DNA from: Serripes groenlandicus
Lineage: Eukaryota; Mollusca; Bivalvia; Cardiida; Cardiidae
Direction of reading: 5' to 3'
Assembly (NCBI GenBank): GCA_031761405.1
Contig: JASEVX010000013.1
Location: forward strand, 36,639,033 to 36,703,032
Length of the DNA: 64,000 nt
Part shown: piece by piece, positions 12,190-21,991 of the stretch
Layout: each line of letters starts with the position of its first letter
Position numbering within the stretch: position 1 is the first letter of the stretch
Made by a program: the position numbers and the translations under genes
Notes under the pieces: model-generated
Told to the model about the DNA's origin: nothing
The model's database searches: none
What the model saw: only the letters and a program-made list of their open reading frames with translations

Positions 12190-12560
12190 ACTTTTGTCAT
12201 TTTGCCCCTCTCCTGAACCTGCATGACTGCCATGTTGTTTAACAAATCAATATGGCTTGGACAATTGTGTAGAAGGTCACCAAAAGAACATTTCTTCTTA
12301 ATTATCTTGGCATTTGGAAAGCGGATTCAAGAGAAGAATTTTAAAGTTTTGCAATTTTCACCCCTTTCTGATCCCCGGCAACCAAAGTTCTATATAGAAT
12401 TCAAGTCAATGAACACTTTTTGATGAGGGTCACCAAGAGATTATACATGTGAAGTTTGGTTAGTATCACAGCACCGGTTTCAGAGAAAAATGTTTGACCA
12501 TGTGACGTACGCCATACGGTGAATGATCACAATAGATAACATCTAGCCTTCGGCTGGAAG
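12190..12560. repeat. Dispersed modular repeat (CTGATGCCGC family), copy 2
   Basis: It shares GTCATTTTGCCCCT, AACAAATCAATATGGCTTGG, AGAAGGTCACC and CCTTTCTGATCCC with the copies at 10430 and 33880. It ends with GTGACGTACGCCATACGGTG, then GATCACAATAGATAAC, and TTCGGCTGGAAG. Noncoding. Confidence 0.55.
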
Positions 12561-12639
12561 TTGATCTAAGAATAAGTAAAATCTTAACTTACAAGGAATT
12601 TGAATCAGATCAATTGAAAATTGTCATAGTCTGGAGCCA

Positions 12640-13080
12640 AGCATGATACATCTTAATGTAAGAAAGCACACAGCAGACACGTCTTGAAAACAGTGTGACA
12701 AAAGGAGATATGTGAAATAGATCAGAATAAACTAAAAAAGTATAATTCTGAGATTAAATGCAAATCTTAGTGGTAAAGTATAAATTAATCATCATGATGA
12801 ATTTCTAATGTTCCCTAACTTTGTGTTTACATGTCTCCTGCTTCCAAAACATCAGTAGTAGTCTGTAAGTGGTAAAGGTTTAACCCTTTTATAAATGTAG
12901 ATGCTACATGATGCCTCTTTAGCAGACACATTTTGAAAACAGTGTGACAAAAAGGAAATATTGATCATAATGAGCAATTTCACCCTTTTGTCAACATGAT
13001 ATAGATATTTTCCAAAGTGTTGTCTAAATATTGTCAAAGAGGTCGGCTGCATATGTCTTACATGTTGGAAAGGGTTAAGA
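12640..13080. repeat. Hairpin-family repeats, two adjacent members
   Basis: Two copies: about 12655-12720 (GTCTTGAAAACAGTGTGACA followed by AAAGGAGA) and about 12850-13080 (AGCAGACACATTTTGAAAAC, then GTGTGACAAAAAGG, ATAATGAGCAATTTC and CCTTTTGTCAAC). The second shows the palindromic core and ends with GGAAAGGGTTAAG, the usual family edge. Confidence 0.65.
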
Positions 13081-13205
13081 AATACTGAAATTACACTAAA
13101 TTCTATGTACCTGTATCATCATTTAAAACTACAAAATATTTTATTCTCTTATTGTCAGTTCACCCTAATTTTCTTTTATTTATTTGATGTGGATGAGGTA
13201 TAGAC

Positions 13206-13404
13206 AATGTAGAAAAGCTATGCATGCAATAAAAACTGTCAGTCTCACTAGAGTCTTCATCGCCTGCCTATTTGCTAGCCAGACTAAAAGGCGTCTCTGA
13301 CTGAATAGCTAACCGTTTCCTACATACGGATGCTGTCTGCCTCCTATACAGCAGGCGCCTTTAGAAAACATTGAGACAAAAAGAAAAAGAAAATTCCTGC
13401 TAGA
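13206..13404 (+). repeat. Hairpin-repeat arm fused to a LINE fragment
   Basis: This stretch (AGTCTCACTAGAGTCTTCAT, CGCCTGCCTATTTGCTAGCC, AGGCGTCTCTGA, TACATACGGATGCT, TTAGAAAACATTGAGAC) reappears as its reverse complement, split in two, at about 21915-21990 and 24283-24400. In both places it abuts the same LINE RT fragment. The unit therefore moved or was duplicated as one block. Confidence 0.65.
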
Positions 13405-14150
13405 GATCTTGCAAAGATATTCCAGAAAGTTCTACCTAGTTTAATCAGTTTAGAACAAAGGGGTTTCATAAAAAACCTATATATAGGTTTTAACATACGT
13501 CAAATTCAAGAACTCGTACAAAAGGCAATTCTGGTGAAGATGTGTGTGAAGTTTTATGAAACTTTGAGGAGAAAGAGCTCTTTTTTTAAATGGATACAAA
13601 CAGTATATACTAATATAAGTTCGTGCTTAAAAACGATTTGAAATCCGATTATTATTCACTTTCTAAAGGCGTAAGACAGGGTGTCCTTTACCCGCGCTCT
13701 TATTTATTTCAATAACATCGACAATACGTTGAAACGCCTTAACAATGTCAACCAGCTGACGACACATCACATTTCGCTGATAGCATATTCGCTTTTCAAA
13801 TAATCATTGACTATGGTATGCATTCGAGTTTTTATCTAAATATTAATGAAACAGAAGGTCTAAGGATTGGACTCTCTAAATGCAGTAAGTTTAAAGAAGG
13901 TGAATTTAAAGTGTCAAAAGATGTCAAATTTATTTTGAAAATGATAAAAGTAAAATGTAAAATTCTTAACTGGGAAAGAAAAATAGAAACATGCTCAAAT
14001 ATCATTTGACTTTTTATAGGAAAATAACGGTAATTAAATCAATCCTCTTGCCGAAATTTAAATATATAATGCAATTCGCAGTCGAACCACAAAACATTAT
14101 AAACAAATTTAATAAAAAACTTAATTAGGGAATATTATTATTGATAATTT
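13405..14150 (+). pseudogene. LINE reverse transcriptase fragment
   Basis: From 13405 one frame reads DLAKIFQKVLPSLISLEQRG, then FIKNLYIGFNIRQIQELVQK and SFFKWIQTVYTNISS, matching the fingers/palm region of non-LTR RTs ('Q.GFI..R.I..NIR'). A stop comes near 13640. In the next frame are SDYYSLSKGVRQG and a catalytic-box relative ADDTSHF near 13755. LNINETEGLRIGLSK starts near 13836, followed by ITVIKSILLPKFKYIMQF near 14030. The order is that of an L1/Tx1-like endonuclease-RT ORF2. Frame changes and stops make it nonfunctional, and neither the endonuclease nor the 3' end is present. Confidence 0.75.
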
Positions 14151-14284
14151 AACAGAAACTGACATAGATTATACCTTTTTATATTTATCCTTATGTTTGC
14201 GGATGATTTGGGCCTTTTCACTACGGATAAATGCATAATGCCGTTAGTGCTTTGCATGCTCAGGCACTAAGAGCTATGTATTAA

Positions 14285-14640
14285 GACGCTTTAAAATACA
14301 GACGCTTTCTGACGACTCACCTCATTGCGATCATATAAAGGTATTTTAACGTCAACCTAATTGATCTACAGTTCTAATGGATATATGACTAAATTACGTG
14401 AAGACAGATTTTGAAGGCTCTGGTGAGGCTGTGTGGATGTACAGTATCGTCTGATACTTTATTGTGCGCAGGTCAATATCGTCAAAACATAGCCTTTATC
14501 TTGCTTACTCCTATCACTCACACAACCAATATGCGACAGGCAACTTCTAAACTGTATCACCAAAATTAAGGGGCATTGCTATAAAGTAAAGTTTATTAAT
14601 TCAACAGAGTTGAAATATTCAGAGACCTAAAATATTATGT
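14285..14640 (+). repeat. Partial direct copy of the 15.2-20.3 kb foldback arm
   Basis: It carries GACGCTTTCTGACGACTC, GACGTCAACCTAAT, CTGGTGAGGCTGTGTGGATG and CAACTTCTAAACTGTATCAC, all present in the same order at 16010-16350. They also occur in reverse complement at 18180-18469 and 19240-19540. It ends with TTCAACAGAGTTGAAATATT. Confidence 0.7.
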
Positions 14641-14859
14641 TATTTTAGGTCTCTGAAATATTGTAGCAAAAGTATTTTGAACACAAATTTAATAATAGAC
14701 TGTTTCTGCAGATACGTCAAAATGCGTTTTCAAGTGGCAAAGATTTACATCTTAAACCTGATATAATCCAAACGTATCCTCTGTTTACTCCTATCCTGAT
14801 GTACACGACTTAAACGTGTTCTGTAATGCACGGCTTTAACCATTTTCCAATGGAGACGG

Positions 14860-14965
14860 ATATGGAGTAGACAGCTTTTGAAATCATTTTTGCAAAAGGA
14901 GAAAGTGCTCACTATGAGCAATTTCTTCTTTTGCTTCAATGATTTAACTATTATAAATAATTGTA
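14860..14965. repeat. Hairpin-family repeat
   Basis: The core is AAAAGGAGAAAGTGCTCACT, then ATGAGCAATTTCTTCTTTTG and CTTCAATGATTTAAC, with an arm GGAGTAGACAGCTTTTGAAA. The two half-cores are near complements and could fold into a stem. Confidence 0.7.
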
Positions 14966-15114
14966 CTTTACATACTGCATCTGCAGTAGGTAAATAATAG
15001 GGTATATACGATTGAGTTTTTGCAACAATTTCAATGATAAACATTATGCCTTCGGATCAGATAACATACAGGCATAATCATATCTCTATTTACATAGAAA
15101 ACCTCTTAAAGTCG

Positions 15115-15215
15115 AGCAGCGATAGCTCAGTTGGTTTAGCTCTATAAACGATGGGGTCGCGAGTTAGAACTGTTTCTATTCACCATAGGGACGCGAGTTA
15201 GAACCCCGACTAGGC
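15115..15215 (+). repeat. tRNA-like SINE fragment
   Basis: An A-box-like ATAGCTCAGTTGGTTTAGC and a B-box-like GAGTTAGAACCCCGACTAGG frame a duplicated segment (GTCGCGAGTTAGAAC and GACGCGAGTTAGAACC). The duplication disrupts any tRNA fold. It sits just outside the left end of the large inverted repeat. Confidence 0.55.
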
Positions 15216-15586
15216 CATTCATTTATTCAGATGATTGGCAAGAGGTGAACATTTATTTTCCATCATTATTCAATTTATGTAGTCTACCTGGAAAGGTAGC
15301 CAGTTGTATGGAACAATGTTGAGTGCCAGTAAGAGGGAAGCAGGGAAATACATGGTTGAGGGAACTGGCCCCCGTGATATAACTGAAATCGTGTTGAAAA
15401 CGAAGCTGAACTCAAATCAAATGAAGACGCGAAGGCTAGTTTTTAAATAAAAGTTAATATTTCCCACTAGTATAACAACTTTCGATTAGGTCACATAAAA
15501 GTTGCATTAATTGTTCAGCAAACTCTATTAAACAAAGTACTATTATTAAATAGTGTTGAAAACGCTGTACATTTCCTCTTTTGTTT

Positions 15587-15588
<2 letters not shown>

Positions 15589-15618
<30 letters not shown>
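15589..15618. repeat. Poly-G homopolymer
   Basis: An uninterrupted run of about 29 G. The corresponding place in the right arm (about 19999-20016) is a shorter poly-C run. Length is likely to be unreliable in the assembly. Confidence 0.9.
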
Positions 15619-15619
<1 letters not shown>

Positions 15620-16371
15620 CGTCTGCTGAAGTGGTGTTGTAAGTGGGAAAGGTTTAAATGGCCTTGTTTATACAACTAGAAGTGTTATACATGTACGATC
15701 GGTTGTTTTGTGTCTGACGATGTATGTATGCTGATTAAGACCCAAACTCGATATATCCGGTTCAAACATATCATATATATATATTAATATACTAGTAGTT
15801 AACGTACAGACGCTACTTGAGACAATGGTGAAACTGTGCGTATGCAGATGTTCATCCGGGTCTTTGCTGTTCGTAGATGTCCGAAATGTCAGACGCGGCT
15901 GAAATATTTAAAATTAAACGCAAACAGGATATATACCTGTATAACAGATCAGTTTAACTTTATGCCTGATAAACTATTTAAGAAATGACAAAACAAACTC
16001 TTTTCAAGAAACAGACGCTTTCTGACGACTCCCCTCAACGGGTCATATACAGGTATGTTGACGTCAACCTAATGGGGCTACATTTCTAGTTTCTAGTTTT
16101 GTTTTGCATATATGACTATATTATGTGTAGACGGTTTTGTAGGGTCTGGTGAGGCTGGTGAGGCTGTGTGGATGTACAACCTCGTCTGAGACTTTATTGT
16201 ACGCAGGTAGAATAAGACCAATATTCGCTTGACGAGACTCATGTGTATTTTGGTTTTATCCACGTTCATACAGCTTCAAAAGCCCTTACCTCGCTTAACC
16301 CTTCTCACACAACCGATATACGACAGACAACTTCGAAACTGTATCACCAAAAATAAGGAACATTGCTTAAG

Positions 16372-17018
16372 CAATAATAATACACACCAAGACCAGCCTG
16401 CATTTTCTCACGGTTTCATCTTGATCTATCTCCATTATTCGTCGCTACACAGACCAAGATCAGCTTGCATATTCTCATGGTTTCGTCTTGATCTATCTCC
16501 ATTGTTCGTCGCTACACAGACCAAGATCAGCCTGCACATTCTCAATGTTTCATCTTGATATATCTCTATTGTGCGTCGCCATACAGACCAAGATCTGACT
16601 GCACATTCTCACAGTTTCATTTTGATCTCTCTCCATTGTTCGTCGATACACAGACAAACATCTGCATGCACATTCTCACACTTTCATATTGATCTATCTC
16701 CATTGTGCGTCGCTACACATACCAAGATCAGCCTGCACATTCTCACAGTTTCATCTTGATCTATCTCCATTGTGCGTTGCTACACAGTCCAATATCTGCC
16801 TGCACATTATCACAGTTTCATCTTCATCTATCTCCATTGTGCGTCGCTACACAGACCAAGATCTGCCTGCACATTCTCACAGTTTCATCTTGATATATCT
16901 CCATTGTGCGTCGCTACACAGACAAAAATCTGCATGCAAATTCTCACAGTTTCATCTTGATCTATCTCCATTGTGCGTCGCTACACAGACAAAACGCTGC
17001 ATGCACATTGAATTAGAT
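16372..17018 (+). repeat. 67-bp tandem repeat, left orientation, ~10 copies
   Basis: The unit includes GTTTCATCTTGATCTATCTC, CATTGTGCGTCGCTACACAG and ACCAAGATCTGCCTGCAC. Successive starts at 16612, 16679 and 16746 give a 67-bp period. Because 67 is not a multiple of 3, the repetitive open frames seen here cycle through three frames and are not genes. Confidence 0.85.
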
Positions 17019-17720
17019 CTAGATGAAACCGTAAGATTGTGCAGACAGATCTTGGTCTGTGTAGCGATGCTCAATGGCGATATATGAAGATGAAACCGTA
17101 ATATTGTGCAGACAGATCTTGGTCTGTGTAGCGACGAACAATGGAGATTGATTAAGATGAAACCGTGTGAATATGCAGGCTGATTTTGGTCCGAGTAGCG
17201 ACGAACAATGGAGATATATCAAGATGAAACCGTGAGAATGTGCAGGCAGATCTTGGTATGTTCAATGTGTAGTGACGCAAAATGGAGTTAGATCAAGATG
17301 ATACAAATATAATATACAGGCTGATCTTGGTATGTGTAGCGACGAACAATGGAGAGCAAGTGCAGGCAGACTTCGGTATGTGTAGCGTCGAACAATGGAG
17401 ATAGATCAAGATGAATCCGTGAGAATGTGCAGACATATCTTGGTATGTGTAGCGACGAACAATGTGGATAGATCAAGATGAAACCGTGAGAATGTGCAGG
17501 CAGATCTTGATCTGTGTAGCGACGAACAATGTGGATAGATCAAGATGAAACCGTGAGAATGTGCAGGCAGATCTTGGTCTGTGAAGCGATGAACAATGGA
17601 GATAGATCAAGATGAAACCGTGAGAATGTGCAAGCTGATCTTGTTCTGTGTAGCGACGAACAATGGAGATATATATCAAGATGAAACCGTGAGAATGTGC
17701 AGGCTGATCTTGATGTGTAT
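17019..17720 (-). repeat. 67-bp tandem repeat, inverted orientation, ~10 copies
   Basis: The reverse complement of the left block: AGATGAAACCGTGAGAATGT, GCAGGCAGATCTTGGTCTGT and GTAGCGACGAACAATGGAGA recur every ~67 bp. Copies near the centre (17230-17400) are irregular, with one partly deleted unit. Confidence 0.85.
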
Positions 17721-18469
17721 TAGTGTTGTTTAAGCTCCACACTCCCCCCCCCCCCAATATCATACAGCAAATCTGCAGCAGACGACTTCGAAAGCAAAAA
17801 GTCAATAGCATAGACAATCGCTAGAAATAAAAGTACGATTATTTCATTAGTTGAAATTATTATAATAAAAGAAGAAATTACTCATGATGAGAAAATGATT
17901 TCAAACGCTGTATGCTTAATATGCGAAAATAGTTAAATCCGTGTATTTCAGAACACGTAAAAGTCGCGTGCAGCAGGGTAAAAGGTAAACAAAGTAAACA
18001 TTTCTAAAAGGCATTTTGATGATATCATGTTAAAGAGGTAACCCTTTTCCACGTGGAAAAAAACATCTTGGTGTATCTACAGAAAACGTCTATTATTATC
18101 TTTGTGTCAAAAGGAGAAATTGGTCGTTGTGAGAAATAGCTCATTTTGACACAATATTTCAACTCTGTTGAATTCATAAATTTTACTCCATAGCAATGTT
18201 CGTTATTTTTGGTGATACAGTTTCGAAGTTGTCTGTCGTATATTGGTTATGTGTGAGAGGGGTTTAGCAAGATAAGGGCCATGTTTTGACGATTTTTGAA
18301 ATGTATGAACGTGGACAAACTAAAATACACCTGAGTCGCGTCAAGCGAGTTAGGGTCTTATTCTCTTATTCTACCTGCGTACAGTAAAGTATCAGACGAG
18401 GCTGTACTATAGTCATATATGCATCTTTTAACACAAAACTAGAACTGTAGCCCCATTTGGTTGACGTCA
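17574..18469. repeat. Copy 1 of a duplication flanking the gap
   Basis: It matches 18670-19537 almost base for base, including the single-copy part with AAGCTCCACACTCCCCCC and CACGTAAAAGTCGCGTGCAG. It ends at TTGGTTGACGTCA exactly at the N run. It contains about 30 bp near 18150-18177 (around TTTCAACTCTGTTGAATTCA) that copy 2 lacks. Confidence 0.9.
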
Positions 18470-18669
18470 NNNNNNNNNNNNNNNNNNNNNNNNNNNNNNN
18501 NNNNNNNNNNNNNNNNNNNNNNNNNNNNNNNNNNNNNNNNNNNNNNNNNNNNNNNNNNNNNNNNNNNNNNNNNNNNNNNNNNNNNNNNNNNNNNNNNNNN
18601 NNNNNNNNNNNNNNNNNNNNNNNNNNNNNNNNNNNNNNNNNNNNNNNNNNNNNNNNNNNNNNNNNNNNN
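18470..18669. other. Assembly gap, 200 N
   Basis: Exactly 200 ambiguous bases, a length used as a placeholder by scaffolding tools, so true size is unknown and may be zero or negative. Confidence 0.98.
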
Positions 18670-19537
18670 TTGGTCTGTGAAGCGATGAACAATGGAGATA
18701 GATCAAGATGAAACCGTGAGAATGTGCAAGCTGATCTTGTTCTGTGTAGCGACGAACAATTGAGATATATATCAAGATGAAACCGTGAGAATGTGCAGGC
18801 TGATCTTGGTGTTTTAGTGTTGTTTAAGCTCCACACTCCCCCCCCCACCCCAATACCATACAGCAAATCTGCAGCAGACGACTTCGAAAGCAAAAAGTCA
18901 ATAGCATAGACAATCGCTAGAAATAAAAGTACGATTATTTCATTAGTTGAAATTATTATAATAAAAGAAGAAATTACTCATGATGAGAAAACGATTTCAA
19001 ACGCTGTATGCTTAATATGCGAAAATAGTTAAATCCGTGTATTTCAGAACACGTAAAAGTCGCGTGCAGCAGGGTAAAGGTAAACAAAGTAAACATTTAT
19101 AAAAGGCATTTTGATGATATCATGTTAAAGAGGTAACCCTTTTCCACGTGGAAAAAAACATCTTGGCGTATCTACAGAAAACGTCTATTATTATCTTTGT
19201 GTCAAAAATAGAAATTGGTCGTTGTGAGAAATAGCTCATTAATAAATTTTACTCCATAGCAATGTTCGTTATTTTTGGTGATACAGTTTCGAAGTTGTCT
19301 GTCGTATATTGGTTGTGTGTGAGAGGGGTTTAGCAAGATAAGGGCCATGTTTTAACGATTTTTGAAATGTATGAACGTGGACAAACTAAAATACACCTGA
19401 GTCGCGTCAAGCGAGTTAGGGTCTTATTCTCTTATTCTACCTGCGTACAGTAAAGTATCAGACGAGGCTGTACTATAGTCATATATGCATCTTTTAACAA
19501 AAAACTAGAACTGTAGCCCCATTTGGTTGACGTCAAT
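18670..19537. repeat. Copy 2 of the duplication flanking the gap
   Basis: It begins directly after the N run at the same point in the 67-bp repeat as 17574 and follows copy 1 to its end, then continues into unique arm sequence. The copies differ by a few substitutions, poly-C length and one ~30-bp indel. Confidence 0.9.
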
Positions 19538-20252
19538 GAACCGTTATATGACCCGTTGAGGAGAGTCAACAGAAAGCATCTGTTTATTGAAAAGGGTTTT
19601 ATTTTGTCATGAATAGTTTAACAGACATAAAGGTAAACTGATCTGTTTAATTTTAAGTATTTCAGCCGCGTCTACATTTAGGGCATCTACGAACAGCAAT
19701 TGTTTCAAGTAGCGTCTGTACGTTAACTACTAGTATATATCAATATATTATTATATATATTATATGTTTGAACCGGGCATTACGATTGTGGGTCTTAATC
19801 AACATACTTACATCGTCTGACACAAAACAGATGGTCGTACATGTATAACACTTCTAGTTGTTTAAACACGAAAATTTAAACCTTTCCCACGTACAACAAA
19901 ACTTCAGCAGAAGACTTCAATTAAATAGACAAAACCATAACAATTATCTTTAACACAGGAGAGACAATTAAGTCCAAAAATCATTGAGAGGGTAAATACC
20001 CCCCCCCCCCCCCCCACCACACCCTAAACAAAAGAGGAAATGTACAGTACTGTAACCGCACCCGATTAAAAAATGCCTTTGAACGGCAAAACTAGCCTTC
20101 GCGTCTTCAGTTGATTTTAGTTCAACTTTGTTTTCAACATTGTTTCAATTATATCACGGGGGGCCAGTTCCCTCAACCATGTATTCCCCTGCTTCTCTCG
20201 CACAGGTACTCAACATTGTTCCATACAACTGGAACAAAATCACCTCTTGCCA

Positions 20253-20440
20253 TGCTACTACTACTACTACTACTACTACTACAATTATAATGATATTAAT
20301 GACAAATATAACAAAATCGACACATAAAGCCACAGTGGCCAAGTGGTTAGCTTGGAGGATTTGAAACAGGTGTCCACGGTTCGATCCTGGCTAGGAAAAG
20401 GCTAGGAAAAGGCCCATTCGATAGCCTAGTACGAGTTTAT
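20253..20440 (+). repeat. (CTA)n microsatellite and tRNA-like SINE head
   Basis: About nine CTA units lie at 20255-20282. At 20330-20395 an A-box-like GTGGCCAAGTGGTTAGCTTG and a B-box-like GGTTCGATCCTGGC are spaced as in a tRNA-derived SINE, followed by a tandem GGCTAGGAAAA duplication. It is not a foldable tRNA gene. Confidence 0.6.
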
Positions 20441-21275
20441 TTACTATGGGATCACGAATAAGGTTACAGTTGAAACAAAACTGAGCAAATTCCGAATAAA
20501 ACAAACATTTAAAAATAAATGAAACATCCCGGAATGGCGAATTAAATAATCAGGCCAATACCGGGTGACGAATACGAAAATACCCCGTTTTCGATGTATA
20601 AATTGTCGCCCTGTTTAAACAATTTTCAATCCAACCTATAATACACTCTTTGATGGTTTAAATCGTATTGCTTAAGTTTTCTGTGCAGGATTTTAATCGA
20701 GTTTAGAATCAGGTAAGCACTACCATTCGTTGTTTATTCTTTTGACTTGAAGATAATTATTGCTACCCTTTTTTCTGTGAGAATAATAAAAAGAATGTGT
20801 TTTTCAATAGTGGGTCTGTGTATAGTAAAGAGACCTTTGTTGTACATGTGCATATTCTCACCAGAGTCTTCATCGGCCGCATATGTAATTAATAAGGAAG
20901 AAATATACCGGAACAAGAAAAAACACAGTAAAACAGTAAAACAGGACAAATATATTGGTTTTAAACGTGCCAACCGGTTTTCGTATAATTATAATGATAA
21001 TGTTATTATTATTTTTTAAATCATTTTTATTTCAATAATAACAACATATTTGTCTGAACAAGTTTCATAATTGCTATAACCAATAGCTATCTATGCAACT
21101 ATGTATGATAAAGTAAAACGACGACCAGTTACTGTCTAAATGCTACACGTCCATAGCCAAGCATTACAAGTGTTGAGTATTTTAATTCAACCTGTTGCCT
21201 TAAAGTAAATGTTTTACATGTATATCATTTTTATCATTTTTAGTTTCTTTCTTAATTTACACTTTCCAACATACA
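20441..21275. other. No feature recognised
   Basis: AT-rich sequence. Frames at 20734-20973 (minus) and 20747-21019 (plus) overlap and have no recognisable domain. Confidence 0.45.
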
Positions 21276-21510
21276 GACGCTACATCAGAAGTAGTCTGTA
21301 AATGGTAAAGTGTTAACCATGTTCTACATTGAGATGCTTTCTGACGCATACCTCTACAGCAGAGAAATTTTGAAAACATTATTGCAAATGGAGAAATTGC
21401 TAAAAATTAGCAATGTTTTCAACTCTATTAAATTAATTGAGATTAACCGTATTTTAACCTACATGTTTTCAAGGTCATTTGCTGCAGATTTGTTGTATGT
21501 GTAAAATGTA
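21276..21510. repeat. Hairpin-family repeat, fairly complete
   Basis: The left arm has CATACAGACGCTACATCAG, TGCTTTCTGACGCATACCTC and TACAGCAGAGAAATTTTGAA. The core reads AATGGAGAAATTGCTAAAAA, then TTAGCAATGTTTTCAAC. The right arm has TTTTCAAGGTCATTTGCTGC followed by AGATTTGTTGTATGTG. This copy shows the general layout: edge, arm, palindromic core, arm, edge. Confidence 0.7.
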
Positions 21511-21639
21511 TGAATGTTATGGACGATTGAATTTTGAGATGCACTGAACAAAAATAATATTGCTCAATAAAAGCACTTTTTTTTTTTCTCACAATGTTTA
21601 AGTAAGCAATGCTTCAAAATTCACATGCATCAAATAAAA

Positions 21640-21915
21640 AATAAAAAATAAAAGAGTAGTCTGAACTGACAATAAGATTTTTTTTTTTTTTTAACATTCA
21701 TCTCCATCAAATATGGCACAAGTTCGAAACTTGGCCATGTGAGGTCTAAAACTAGGTGCAGTGTTTCGAACATCTTCACAAGTATTGTCTCTTGTACGAA
21801 ATCTTGAATTTGACGTATTTTAAAACCTATACATAGTTTGTTATGCAACATTTTTGGTCTAAACTGATAAAACTAGGAAGAACTTTCTGGAATATGTTTC
21901 GCAAATCTCTCGCAA
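21640..21915 (-). pseudogene. LINE reverse transcriptase fragment, second copy
   Basis: On the minus strand one frame (21851-21630) reads NKLCIGFKIRQIQDFVQETI, homologous to NLYIGFNIRQIQELVQKAI at 13480-13540. The region upstream on that strand reads IFQKVLPSFISLDQK, matching 13414. It joins the hairpin-repeat arm at the same point as the plus-strand copy. It is short and degenerate. Confidence 0.7.
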
Positions 21916-21991
21916 TGTTTTCTAAAGTCGCCTGCCTGTAGAGGCGTCAGAAAGCGTCTGTATGTAGGTAAGGGTTAATGCCTCCCGCTCA

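Larger units (their letters stand above)
15237..20252. mobile_element. Large foldback/inverted repeat, about 5 kb
   Basis: The left arm runs from GGCAAGAGGTGA (15237) and the right arm ends in its complement TCACCTCTTGCC (20240-20252). Matching landmarks are CAGTTGTATGGAACAATGTT (15301) against its complement at about 20211, a poly-G run (15590) against poly-C (20000), and GTTAACGTACAGACGCTACT (15798) against its complement near 19715. GACGTCAACC (16061) also pairs with its complement near 19530. The arms meet at about 17015 inside a tandem repeat that switches orientation. The right arm is longer: it has an extra ~450-bp hairpin-family segment (17722-18185) and holds the assembly gap. No coding sequence is evident. 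Confidence 0.8.

Noticed and set aside
15454..15675. A proline-rich minus-strand peptide
   Set aside because: The proline run is the translation of a poly-G homopolymer inside the foldback element.
16229..17817. Repeated frames such as RPRSACTFSQFHLDLSPLC on both strands
   Set aside because: The 67-bp tandem repeat is not a multiple of 3 and produces the same peptide in shifting frames.
18366..18893. Open frames spanning the N run
   Set aside because: They exist only because N codons are translated as X.
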